DNA of 56,205 bases. Source: Muribaculaceae bacterium (GTDB lineage: Bacteria; Bacteroidota; Bacteroidia; Bacteroidales; Muribaculaceae). The first letter of the stretch is position 1. Each line of letters opens with the position of its first letter. Under the pieces are notes generated by a model. It did not search any database, was not told the origin of the DNA, and was given only the letters and a program-made list of their open reading frames with translations. The position numbers were made by a program, and so were the translations under genes. The stretch spans positions 1 to 56,205 of the forward strand of contig JAIDXM010000029.1 in NCBI GenBank assembly GCA_029058745.1, given 5' to 3'. Positions 8,534-16,305 of the stretch are shown in pieces.

Positions 8534-8563
8534 TTGAACTAATGGATTTTTTGACTATTTTTG
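8534..8563 (+). promoter_or_regulatory. Promoter for the tandem HU genes
   Basis: TTG at 8534-8536, 19 nt, then TATTTTTG at 8556-8563: a full match. A start near 8570 leaves about 14 nt before the ATG at 8584. This argues against upstream in-frame starts for the first HU gene. Confidence 0.8.
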
Positions 8564-8583
8564 CCGAAATTTGCATTGAAAGT

Positions 8584-8865
8584 ATGGATAACAAGACACT
8601 GGTTGAAACATTGTCTAAAAACCTTGACATATCGCGCGACACCGTTATCACCTTGATAGACGGACTGTCGGAGGTGGTGGGGGAATGCGGGGCCACGCTC
8701 GACAGCATCACGCTTCCTTCGTTCGGCACGTTTGAGCCTCGGAAGAGAATGGAGAGGGTTGCGGTTCATCCCGCTTCCGGGAAGAGGTTGCTTGTGCCTC
8801 CCAAGATAGTAATGTCGTTTAGACCGTCATCGCTTTTGAAACAAAGAATCAGGAATGGAGAATAA
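8584..8865 (+). CDS. HU/IHF-family DNA-binding protein
   Basis: 93 aa, the classical HU size. It has an N-terminal helical dimerisation half (DNKTLVETLSKNLDISRDTV) and the beta-arm region around TLPSFGTFEPRKRMERV, followed by the proline-tipped arm GKRLLVPPKIVMSFRPS. HU proteins bend and compact DNA as dimers. The sequence is divergent from housekeeping HU, resembling the IHF-like paralogues common in Bacteroidetes. Its last 11 nt overlap the start of the next gene, which begins with a second HU domain. The two are therefore co-translated, and a heterodimer is plausible (inference). Confidence 0.9.
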   Translation: MDNKTLVETLSKNLDISRDTVITLIDGLSEVVGECGATLDSITLPSFGTFEPRKRMERVAVHPASGKRLLVPPKIVMSFRPSSLLKQRIRNGE

Positions 8866-10009
8866 GATAACGATGTCGGGACTGGCGGCGATGCTTGCCA
8901 TTGCCACCGGTCGTGGTAAAGAACTGTGTGAGGATTTCCTGAAAGAGATTTTCAGGATAGTCACCGAGGAGCTTGAGAGAGGAGAGAATATCCGGATTAA
9001 AGGTTTTGGCACATTCAAGCTTGTCGCCGTAGAGTCAAGGAAGAGTGTGAATGTGGCAACCGGAGAAGAGGTTGAGATTCCAGGACACCTTAAAGTTATA
9101 TTTGTCGCGGCCAAGGAGCTGGCGGCTGCGGTCAATGCCCCGTTTGAGGTTTTCGAGGCAGTGGAAGTGTCGGATGGAGTGCCGACGGATATGTTGTTGG
9201 AGCCATTCCCGGATGATGACGATGATGTGTTAGCCTCGAATGGAGATGACAGTGTCCCGGATAGTGATTTCGGATATGTTCCCGAATTGGATTCCTGCGA
9301 GAATGGAGAAGCGTCAGAGAAGACAAATCCGGAGGAGGATGCTTCTGAGGGAATGCTTTCGGAGGATGGCATTTCGGAGGAAATGTCCACGGAGGAAGAC
9401 GCGCTGAATGAGGACAATGACATTAATACATATGGCCAGGAGAACCCAGGGGAGTCAATTGATGATGTATGCGGCGAGCCGAAGAATAAAAAAGGTAAGT
9501 TCGGATGGGGATTCCTCGTCGGTTTTGTCGCGGCGTCGGCAGTGGCCGCTCTCCTGTTTTTTTTAATGGGTCCAGATTCCGGTAGGGAGCTGAAGGAAAT
9601 TCCTGAACCGGATGCTATTGCCGTTACGGAGGTTGCGGTAGAGTCAAGAGTCAAGTCTGATTCCACAGTCGAGGCCATTGTGGACAGTGTGGCGACAGCG
9701 TCTGAGTCAGAGTCTTCAGGTGTGGAATCTGACGAGGTGCCGACACAGCCTTCGGATGAGCCAATGTATGACACAATCACCAAAACCCGCTTTCTCACCA
9801 CGATGGCTAAGGAACATTATGGAAATTTCAATCTTTGGCCAATTATATATGAGGAAAACAAATCCAAGCTCGGCCATCCCGACCGTATCCGTCCCGGCAC
9901 AAAGGTTGTGGTGCCATCTTTAAAAAAGTATGGCGTGGATCCCGACAATGCAGACGATATTAAAAAGGTAAAGCAGAAAGGGATAGAAATCTACGCAAGA
10001 TTCAGGTGA
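8855..10009 (+). CDS. HU domain - acidic linker - TM helix - LysM protein
   Basis: 384 aa. Residues 1-95 form an HU/IHF-type DNA-binding domain (IRIKGFGTFKLV, then an arm ending IPGHLKVIFVAAKEL). Residues about 100-210 are a very acidic, probably disordered linker. Lys-rich KNKKGK (210-215) precedes a single membrane helix at about 218-238, so the positive-inside rule puts the HU domain in the cytoplasm. After a Glu/Ser-rich stretch, residues about 306-355 form a LysM-like module (AKEHYGNFNLWPIIYEEN, then HPDRIRPGTKVVVPS), expected in the periplasm on peptidoglycan. There is no cleavable signal peptide. The protein could tether DNA to the cell wall through the inner membrane (inference). It is translationally coupled to the small HU gene before it. 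Confidence 0.88.
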   Translation: MENKITMSGLAAMLAIATGRGKELCEDFLKEIFRIVTEELERGENIRIKGFGTFKLVAVESRKSVNVATGEEVEIPGHLKVIFVAAKELAAAVNAPFEVFEAVEVSDGVPTDMLLEPFPDDDDDVLASNGDDSVPDSDFGYVPELDSCENGEASEKTNPEEDASEGMLSEDGISEEMSTEEDALNEDNDINTYGQENPGESIDDVCGEPKNKKGKFGWGFLVGFVAASAVAALLFFLMGPDSGRELKEIPEPDAIAVTEVAVESRVKSDSTVEAIVDSVATASESESSGVESDEVPTQPSDEPMYDTITKTRFLTTMAKEHYGNFNLWPIIYEENKSKLGHPDRIRPGTKVVVPSLKKYGVDPDNADDIKKVKQKGIEIYARFR

Positions 10010-10039
10010 AAAATATTTCTGAAAAAGTGTTGAAAAAAT

Positions 10040-10070
10040 TTGGCTAATTCAAATGTAATGCCTAATTTTG
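10040..10070 (+). promoter_or_regulatory. Promoter for tRNA-Cys
   Basis: TTG at 10040-10042, 20 nt, then TAATTTTG at 10063-10070. It sits 33 nt before the mature tRNA 5' end. Confidence 0.75.
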
Positions 10071-10102
10071 CACTCGCAAAGCCGGAGATACGGCAAGCAA
10101 AG

Positions 10103-10173
10103 GGTGCCATGTCCGAGTGGTTAGGTACCGGTCTGCAAAACCGTTCACACCAGTTCGAATCTGGTTGGCACCT
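10103..10173 (+). tRNA. tRNA-Cys (GCA)
   Basis: The acceptor GGTGCCA (10103-10109) pairs with TGGCACC (10166-10172). The anticodon GCA is at 10135-10137, the T loop contains TTCGAAT, and the discriminator is T73, the Cys identity base. No CCA is encoded. Confidence 0.95.
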
Positions 10174-10176
10174 CTG

Positions 10177-10214
10177 AAAATAATCCCGTCTGAAATTTCA
10201 GACGGGATTATTTT
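10177..10214. terminator. 38-nt perfect palindrome, bidirectional terminator
   Basis: AAAATAATCCCGTCTGAAA at 10177-10195 is exactly mirrored at 10196-10214, ending in T4. It lies between tRNA-Cys (+) and the convergent HMA-domain gene (-). Confidence 0.88.
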
Positions 10215-10247
10215 GTATAATTTTGCGAGAAATACTTAGGGGAGTCG

Positions 10248-10640
10248 TTAGTTCTTATCGTGGCAGTCCGTTTTGTTGGCGCAAGAGTCTGCGCGGTTGC
10301 AGCAACTTTGCTTCTTCGTTTTGCATGATGTACCCACCACTACCGAAGATGATGCCTCTCCGGCTATTTTCGTGACTTTATAATTGAGCTTACCGAAAGC
10401 ATCACGAAGATTGTCCTCATTAGTCTTGTCGGCATCGTATGTCACCACCACCACCTGGTTCTGAAGGTCAGTGACAATCTTCTTTACCCCTTTCTCAAAT
10501 CTGAGGTTCCCTTTTATCTTGTTCTCGCAGTTCTCGCAAGACATTTTTGGAGATGTCGTCACCACGAATTCCTTGATGTCTTTCGCATAGAGCGACAGTG
10601 TGCATGCCATCACCGCGCATGCTGTAATAAACTTTTTCAT
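10248..10640 (-). CDS. Exported heavy-metal-associated (HMA) domain protein, Cys-rich tail
   Basis: 130 aa. A signal peptide occupies residues 1-19. One HMA fold covers about 24-92, with the metal-binding CENC motif at 35-38 and the beta-strand VVVVTYDADKT. The final 27 residues carry Cys106, 113, 114, 120 and 126 plus His127, an unusual metal-rich tail. HMA domains bind Cu(I) or other soft metals. Because it is exported, it would act in the periplasm as a chaperone or scavenger rather than as a cytosolic CopZ. It is the second gene after a TonB receptor, 104 nt downstream on the same strand, which suggests a metal-linked uptake unit. The metal identity cannot be told from sequence. Confidence 0.85.
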   Translation of the reverse strand: MKKFITACAVMACTLSLYAKDIKEFVVTTSPKMSCENCENKIKGNLRFEKGVKKIVTDLQNQVVVVTYDADKTNEDNLRDAFGKLNYKVTKIAGEASSSVVVGTSCKTKKQSCCNRADSCANKTDCHDKN

Positions 10641-10744
10641 ATATCAGTTATTTTAAAAAAAATAGTAGGCATTCGAGACAGGGGGAAAGCCCCATAGTCA
10701 GTCGGCAGCCGTAGTTGTCAGTCTGTATCAATCATGAGAGGGTC

Positions 10745-12790
10745 TTATAGCTTACCGAAATTCAGCCGAATCCCGATATATGCCATAGCGCCATGCACAG
10801 GACCCCAAATCATTGTAGGGTCAAATTCCGCACTCCATGGTTCATGAGCATTTATTATAGGGTTGCCCTGGCGGAATCCGGTCAGGTTTTCTCCTCCCGC
10901 ATATATGGAGAAATGACGGAACCATCTCGTCACCTGTATATTCAGTTGGGGAAAGGGTTTGAAACGTTTCTCCCAAGACAGGGTGCCGTCCGGACGAGTG
11001 TATGGAGCCGGCATCCTGCCTCCGCCGTTGAGTTGCAGTGTGGCGTCGAATTGCCATATGTCCATCTCAGTCGAGAAAGACGCCGTAAGCAGGGCTTTGT
11101 ATTTCGGAGTGAGAGGTTTTTCGAGAAGTTGGCCTCCGTAGGTTGTTTTCACGTCGTTGAGCCGGTATGCCGCTGTGACGGTGAGTCCGAACGATGATTC
11201 ATATGTTGCATCCGCCTGAAATGTATGTGAGAAAGATTTCCCATGAAGATTCGCGATGGTGAGCCTGTGAGGATTTGAATCATAGTCGATGTTGACCTGC
11301 CGCAGGAAGTCAGTGTAATAATACTCGGTGTTTAACCGCAGGGTCTCCGAGCCGATAGGAATAGAGAAATCTATATTTATACCATAATTCCAGGATGCTT
11401 CCTGGTTTAGGTTTTCTATTGTCATTTCCCTTCCGCTCGCCAACAGATAGTTGTATTCTGCCCATCCGAAAACGGACCTGTATCCTTTTCCTGCGGATGC
11501 CCTGATATTGAGCCGTTCAATAGGGGAGAACCTGATGTTGCATCTGGGAGTTGCAAACCATCCGTAGATAGAGCTGCGGTCGATTCTCGCGCCGGCCATT
11601 GCCGTAAGCATCTCGGACGGCTTCCAGGTGTATTGCACATACGCTCCGGCTGTGTTTTCCGCTTCGTCAATCCGGGATAGAGGCAGGGCGGCATCGTTTG
11701 TCTTTCGCAGGAATTGCTTGAACGAATCATGATTGAATGAGAGTCCGGCAGACAAGGAATGCCTGTCGGAGAAATCTGTCTCAAAAGCGAGTTGGGCGTA
11801 TCCGTTCCATTCGTCCACACGATATGCCTTGTGTCCGTAATATGCGTCAAGATTATGAAACGAACCGTTGGCCATCAGGGCAATATTGGAGTTGTGTGCC
11901 CTGTCGATTATGAAAGCGTGTTTCATGTAAGCCTCATATCTGTCGGTCGTCGTTGAAATCAGGAAAGGGGAATGGATTCCGGATTTATGGGATATTTGTC
12001 CGGCATCGCTCTTTTCATTAAGGTATCCGATTCCGCCGTGGAATATATATTTGTCGCCCACATATTTCCATCTGTTTTTAAGATTGACCTGCCGTATAGA
12101 GGGAGTGTCGGAGAATCCATCGTCGTTGGCGTCGTGGCTCATGAAACGGTTTTCGAAGTGAGCCAGAATCTCAGAGGCGAGGTTCTGTTTGATTTTCAGG
12201 TTTCCGTCGGCGTTGACTTCCAATTTTAGTTCAGAGTCGAGATAGGCGTTGAATGCGACACCTTGCGGGTCGTTGGGCTTCAGATATTCCACATCTATTT
12301 GGCCGGACATCGATTCGAACCCGTTTTTCACGGAGCTTGAGCCTTTCGATACGCTGATGCTTTTCATCCAAGGACCCGGCACATACCGCAATGCATATGG
12401 TCGCGCGGCTCCACGGAAATCGGGCATGTTCTCAGTTAGGAGTTGCACATAACTTCCCGAAAGCCCGAGTAGCTTGATTTGTTTTGCCCCTGTTGCCGGG
12501 TCGGAATAGTTGACATCCACGGAAGGGTTTGTCGTGAAACTTTCCCCCAAATTGCAACATGCGGCTCTGAAAAGTTCTGACTGGTTGATTCTGAATGCGT
12601 TTTCGGGTCCAGAAATCTTGATATTGCCTGCTTTTTTCTTAGTGACAACAAACTCGTCGAGGATGTTGTCTTGAAGAGTGTCTGCCGGCTCTTGCGCCAC
12701 CGAACACATGGCAGTGGCAGACAAGAGGGCTAATGTCGGTATTCCTTTTCTTAGTAGCATGAGTAATTCTAACAGAGGAGGGGATTGCAT
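10745..12790 (-). CDS. TonB-dependent outer-membrane receptor (probable metal or metallophore)
   Basis: 681 aa. A plug domain at about residues 45-160 (FVVTKKKAGNIKIS, then IKLLGLSGSYVQLLTENMP) is followed by a 22-strand-type barrel ending in the aromatic-free C-terminus GIRLNFGKL. There is no carboxypeptidase-like domain, and the length is that of siderophore/metal receptors rather than SusC. Two starts are possible: M1 at 12790, or M11 at 12760, whose product (LLRKGIPTLALLSATAM) is the better signal peptide. It shares an operon with an exported HMA protein, so soft-metal transport is the best guess. No SusD partner is nearby. Confidence 0.87.
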   Translation of the reverse strand: MQSPPLLELLMLLRKGIPTLALLSATAMCSVAQEPADTLQDNILDEFVVTKKKAGNIKISGPENAFRINQSELFRAACCNLGESFTTNPSVDVNYSDPATGAKQIKLLGLSGSYVQLLTENMPDFRGAARPYALRYVPGPWMKSISVSKGSSSVKNGFESMSGQIDVEYLKPNDPQGVAFNAYLDSELKLEVNADGNLKIKQNLASEILAHFENRFMSHDANDDGFSDTPSIRQVNLKNRWKYVGDKYIFHGGIGYLNEKSDAGQISHKSGIHSPFLISTTTDRYEAYMKHAFIIDRAHNSNIALMANGSFHNLDAYYGHKAYRVDEWNGYAQLAFETDFSDRHSLSAGLSFNHDSFKQFLRKTNDAALPLSRIDEAENTAGAYVQYTWKPSEMLTAMAGARIDRSSIYGWFATPRCNIRFSPIERLNIRASAGKGYRSVFGWAEYNYLLASGREMTIENLNQEASWNYGINIDFSIPIGSETLRLNTEYYYTDFLRQVNIDYDSNPHRLTIANLHGKSFSHTFQADATYESSFGLTVTAAYRLNDVKTTYGGQLLEKPLTPKYKALLTASFSTEMDIWQFDATLQLNGGGRMPAPYTRPDGTLSWEKRFKPFPQLNIQVTRWFRHFSIYAGGENLTGFRQGNPIINAHEPWSAEFDPTMIWGPVHGAMAYIGIRLNFGKL

Positions 12791-12822
12791 TTTAATAACG
12801 TATATTTGTCGATATCCGTATG

Positions 12823-12830
12823 CAAAATTA
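12823..12830 (-). promoter_or_regulatory. -7 box for the TonB receptor/HMA operon
   Basis: The minus strand reads TAATTTTG. Just upstream, at 12845-12855, is the 11-nt palindrome CAACCGGGTTG, overlapping the region where the -33 contact is expected, so it may be an operator. TTG elements are present but not at 19-20 nt spacing. Confidence 0.5.
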
Positions 12831-12985
12831 ATCTTAAAAAGCTACAACCGGGTTGCAAAGACAGCCGCGAGATTCAGGACATGAGTCCCGGTGAGACGAA
12901 ACGGCAGAATGAATGGATGGGCAAGCATGGAGTGGGAAGCCCGGTTTGATTGGGAATAGCGTAAGCCCTTTTTTGAGTTATATGT

Positions 12986-13016
12986 TTGGATAAACGTCAG
13001 GAAAGGTTTAATTTTG
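12986..13016 (+). promoter_or_regulatory. Promoter for the GT4/membrane protein/kdsB group
   Basis: TTG at 12986-12988, 20 nt, then TAATTTTG at 13009-13016. The expected start (about 13023) is only a few bases before the first usable ATG (13026), implying a very short or absent leader. Confidence 0.65.
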
Positions 13017-13025
13017 CATACGAAA

Positions 13026-14216
13026 ATGAAAGTACCCTATTCATACCCCACCGGGAAAGGCCTTTATGGCATCTTTAATGACAGTTTCCCTCCTATACTT
13101 GACGGAGTTACGCTGACAGTGCAGAATTATGTCCATTGGCTGATGGAGGCAGGACATACGCCATGTGTAGTGACTCCTTGGAACCCTGTCAGCGAGGAGA
13201 CGGACTATGATGTGATGAGGTATTTCTCACTTCCGATACGCTCAAGGAAACCATACCGATACGGTTATCCGAAACTTGATCCGTTTATCTGGCGTCGTCT
13301 TCGCAAGACCGATTTCCGTATCCTTCATTCACATTGCCCATTTTCCTCGGGAAGATTGGCCGTGTATGTGAAAAGACACCGGAATGTTCCCCTGGTGGGT
13401 ACTTTCCATTCCAAATATAAGTCCGACCTTGAGCATTCGTTCAAGCGCATGCCTTGGTGTGTGCCTATAATAATGAATCGTATCCTTGATTTTTTCAATT
13501 CTTGCGATGAAGTATGGATTCCGCAGGCCCAGGTGGAGGAGACGGTGAGGGAATATGGATACAAGGGACGTCTTGAGGTGGTGGAGAATGGGAATGATTT
13601 CGCGTCGCGGGTCACAGGCGACATTTGGAAATATAAGGAGGAGGCCCGGAAGAGGCTGGGATTCTCCGGCAACGGTATCAATATCCTGTTTGTCGGGCAG
13701 CATATCTGGGAAAAGGGGATAGGGGTTATTGCCGACACGTTGAGATTGCTTGATGGAAAGGAGGAATTCCGGATGAACTTCATAGGCACAGGATATGCGG
13801 CGGAAGAGTTGCGTGGCAGGCTTTCTGACTACGGACTCGAGGGAAAGACCAAGATGCATGGAGTGATAACCGACAGGGATATATTGAGTGATTACTATGC
13901 GGCGAGCGACTTGTTTCTGTTCCCTTCATATTATGACAATGCTCCGCTTGTGGTGAGGGAGGCGGCCGCTATGGGCACTCCTGCGGTTTTGCCTGAAGGG
14001 TCCACCGCGTCGGAGGTTATAAGGGACGGCGAGAACGGGTTTCTTGCCGCCCGAACTCCGGAGTCGATTGCGGCGCTTGTGGCGAGGCTTGGAAAAGACC
14101 GTGACTATCTGCGCAGGGTGGCCATGGGAGCGCGGAATTCATTGGTGAGAAGCTGGCAGGATGTGGTGGGAGAGGTGATGGACCGCTATGATGTGATAAT
14201 AAAGAACCATAAATAG
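13026..14216 (+). CDS. GT4-type glycosyltransferase
   Basis: 396 aa from the ATG at 13026; an in-frame TTG at 13014 overlaps the -7 box and is rejected. It is a GT-B fold retaining enzyme. The N-terminal IFNDSFPPILDGVT holds the glycine-turn motif for the acceptor side. The C-terminal half has GQHIWEKG, LFLFPSYYDNAPLVVREAAAMGTPAV and the GENGF segment, which form the nucleotide-sugar site (E-x7-E pattern). Relatives include sulfoquinovosyl/glucosyl diacylglycerol synthases and mannosyltransferases. The acceptor is unknown. The next gene is a multi-spanning UPF0104-type protein, and such pairs usually make glycolipids or envelope glycans. Confidence 0.87.
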   Translation: MKVPYSYPTGKGLYGIFNDSFPPILDGVTLTVQNYVHWLMEAGHTPCVVTPWNPVSEETDYDVMRYFSLPIRSRKPYRYGYPKLDPFIWRRLRKTDFRILHSHCPFSSGRLAVYVKRHRNVPLVGTFHSKYKSDLEHSFKRMPWCVPIIMNRILDFFNSCDEVWIPQAQVEETVREYGYKGRLEVVENGNDFASRVTGDIWKYKEEARKRLGFSGNGINILFVGQHIWEKGIGVIADTLRLLDGKEEFRMNFIGTGYAAEELRGRLSDYGLEGKTKMHGVITDRDILSDYYAASDLFLFPSYYDNAPLVVREAAAMGTPAVLPEGSTASEVIRDGENGFLAARTPESIAALVARLGKDRDYLRRVAMGARNSLVRSWQDVVGEVMDRYDVIIKNHK

Positions 14217-14258
14217 CATTTTATGGTTGGAAGTATATAATATTAGGAGAATTTAGAC

Positions 14259-14315
14259 ATGAAATCTCAGATGACTACAGGCAGTAATGCATTGGGCATT
14301 ACAGGGTGCCGTTGA
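14259..14315 (+). CDS. Possible 18-residue peptide or leader ORF
   Basis: ATG at 14259 is preceded at 9-nt spacing by AGGAGA (14245-14250), a rare clear Shine-Dalgarno in this window. The frame encodes 18 residues ending in TGCR and stops at 14313-14315. It lies between the GT4 gene and the membrane-protein gene and overlaps the earliest start (14287) of the latter in a different frame. It could be a leader peptide or chance; no homology can be claimed. Confidence 0.3.
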   Translation: MKSQMTTGSNALGITGCR

Positions 14316-14355
14316 TGGCTTGAGGAGATTTCAGTCCATACACAGTATTAAAGAT

Positions 14356-15450
14356 ATGCAGGGTCAAAACGGTAATGCATCAATGGCGTCTCGGAAGAAA
14401 ATGTTTTCGATCTGGAAGGTGATTATTCCGGTTGCCATAGGTCTTGGGGCGGTGGTGTATATGTTTCTGAGGGATGCCGGGAAAGAGAATCTGGCTGAAG
14501 TCTGGGATGATATACATTTCACGTGGCGCACATGGCTATGTATAGCCTTGGCATTGGTTTTCATGTTCGGGCGTGATTTCGGACTTTCGTGGAGATTCCG
14601 GGCGTTGACCGACCGTCAGTTGCCATGGCGTCATGCCTTTGAGATTGACTTCCTGTGTGAATTCACATCCTGTGTCACACCCTCGGCGGTGGGAGGCAGT
14701 TCATTGGGAATGGTGTTTCTGAATTCCAAGGGAATAGAGTTCGGGAGAGCCACGACATTGATGATTACCACCTTATTTCTTGATGAGTTGTTTTTTGTCA
14801 TCTTCTGTCCTCTTGTGGTGTTTCTGACACCGGCTCATGAGATTTTCGCCTCCGGCGGGGCTACCTTTTCCCATGGAATAAAGCTTACATTCTGGCTTGT
14901 GTATGCGGCGATTTTCGTATGGACGGCAATACTCTTTTCCGGTATAATCTGGCGTCCGGAATGGGTCAGGATGTTGCTTATAAAAGTGACGGGATGGCGA
15001 ATCCTGAGCCGATGGCGCCAACAAGCCGCCACTCTTGGCGATAATATGGTGGCAACCTCGAAGGAGCTTCGCACCAAGCCATTCAGATTCTGGCTTGAGG
15101 TGTTTGGCGGCACAGCCTTGTCCTGGACTTCGCGATATCTCGTAGTGAATGCCTTGTTTCTGGGTTTTCTGCCACAGGATGATCCATGGCAGTGGGTTAT
15201 CCTTGCCCGTCAGTTTGTGATATGGGTTGTGCTCATGATAAGTCCAACCCCCGGAGGATCAGGACTCAGTGAGTGGCTGTTTTCAGAGTATTACGGCGAC
15301 CTTGTGCCGACGGCCGGCATGGCTTTGATACTTGCCATATTCTGGAGAGTCATTTCCTATTATCTTTATCTTCTGATAGGGGCGGTGATAGTGCCCGGAT
15401 GGCTCAAGAACACGATAACACACTTTCATCATGAATCTTCCAAGAAATAA
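14356..15450 (+). CDS. UPF0104/LPG-synthase-type multi-spanning membrane protein
   Basis: 364 aa from this ATG. Starts at 14287 (longer, overlapping a small ORF) and 14383 are also possible, and the first membrane helix begins just after 14383. About eight hydrophobic helices are present. Conserved family features include the segment FTSCVTPSAVGGSSLGMVFL and, near the C-terminus, MISPTPGGSGLSEWLF, where the paired PxxxGG motifs mark the lysylphosphatidylglycerol synthetase membrane region/AglD-like family. It lacks a soluble aminoacyl-transfer domain, so it is not a full MprF. Together with the upstream glycosyltransferase it is a plausible lipid-linked sugar transfer or flipping component (inference). 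Confidence 0.82.
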   Translation: MQGQNGNASMASRKKMFSIWKVIIPVAIGLGAVVYMFLRDAGKENLAEVWDDIHFTWRTWLCIALALVFMFGRDFGLSWRFRALTDRQLPWRHAFEIDFLCEFTSCVTPSAVGGSSLGMVFLNSKGIEFGRATTLMITTLFLDELFFVIFCPLVVFLTPAHEIFASGGATFSHGIKLTFWLVYAAIFVWTAILFSGIIWRPEWVRMLLIKVTGWRILSRWRQQAATLGDNMVATSKELRTKPFRFWLEVFGGTALSWTSRYLVVNALFLGFLPQDDPWQWVILARQFVIWVVLMISPTPGGSGLSEWLFSEYYGDLVPTAGMALILAIFWRVISYYLYLLIGAVIVPGWLKNTITHFHHESSKK

Positions 15451-15487
15451 AGATAATTGACGAGCTAAGATAAAAATTAGAAATCAA

Positions 15488-16249
15488 ATGGATAAGAAAG
15501 ATTTTATTATCATAATCCCGGCCCGCTACGCCTCATCGCGTTTTCCGGGGAAACCTCTTGCCCGTATAGGGGGAGAAGAAATGATAGTAAGGGTGTGCCG
15601 CAGGGCATCTGAGACGGGGGTGAGAGTCGCGGTGGCCACGGATGACGAGCGCATAAGGGACTGTGTCGAAGCGGCCGGTTTTACGGCGGTGATGACCTCC
15701 TCGAATCATAAGAGCGGTACAGACCGCGTTTATGAGGCATTCTGCAAGCTCGGCAAACCTGCCAGGGTGGTGATAAATGTTCAGGGCGACGAGCCGTTCA
15801 TAGCCCCCTCGCAGATTGAGTCGCTGATGGGATGCTTCTCGGATTCCGGAGATGTAAGGCTCGCCACGCTTGTGAGGGAGTTCAGGAAAGAGGCAGGGTT
15901 CGAGGCATTGTTCGATTCCAATCTTGTGAAGGTGGTCAGGGCAGATAACGGGGATGCTTTGTATTTCTCCCGGAGTATAATCCCATATGTGAGAGGTGTC
16001 GAGTGGCAAAAATGGCTTGACTGCCACACATTCTATACGCATGTCGGGATTTATGCCTACAGCAGTGATGTGCTTGAGGAGGTGACCTCGCTCGGACGCG
16101 GCTCGCTTGAGATTGCAGAGTCGCTCGAACAGCTCAGGTGGCTTCAGAACGGCTATAGGATTAGGACGGCGGTTACATCGGAGCCTACCATCGGAATCGA
16201 CACTCCGGAGGACTTGGAGAATGCTGAGAAATGGCTCGCGCAACAGTGA
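15488..16249 (+). CDS. kdsB: CMP-Kdo synthetase
   Basis: 253 aa, standard length. It activates Kdo with CTP to CMP-Kdo for transfer to lipid A. The N-terminal nucleotide-binding segment IIPARYASSRFPGKPL and the NVQGDEPF motif are intact, as is HKSGTDR. A 37-nt gap follows the UPF0104-type gene, so it is probably transcribed with the envelope glycosyltransferase group. A convergent terminator follows directly. With kdsA and lpxK also in the window, the Kdo-lipid A pathway is well represented. Confidence 0.95.
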   Translation: MDKKDFIIIIPARYASSRFPGKPLARIGGEEMIVRVCRRASETGVRVAVATDDERIRDCVEAAGFTAVMTSSNHKSGTDRVYEAFCKLGKPARVVINVQGDEPFIAPSQIESLMGCFSDSGDVRLATLVREFRKEAGFEALFDSNLVKVVRADNGDALYFSRSIIPYVRGVEWQKWLDCHTFYTHVGIYAYSSDVLEEVTSLGRGSLEIAESLEQLRWLQNGYRIRTAVTSEPTIGIDTPEDLENAEKWLAQQ

Positions 16250-16250
16250 T

Positions 16251-16288
16251 AAAAACCCCGCCATACATTTTCGTATGGCGGGGTTTTT
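16251..16288. terminator. Bidirectional terminator after kdsB
   Basis: A 16-bp perfect stem (16251-16266 with 16273-16288), 6-nt loop, A5 at the left and T5 at the right, between convergent kdsB and flavodoxin-fold genes. Confidence 0.93.
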
Positions 16289-16305
16289 ACAGACATAAAT
16301 ACATG

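Noticed and set aside
8827..9801. Long Ser/Thr-rich minus-strand frame opposite the HU-LysM gene
   Set aside because: It mirrors the acidic linker codons; no start context and fully overlaps a well-supported gene.
12881..12902. ATGAGTC...GACGAAAC resembles the core of a hammerhead ribozyme (stem II plus GAAAC)
   Set aside because: The required CUGAUGA core is replaced by GACATGA, and no stem I/III partner sequences with a cleavage UH site are found.
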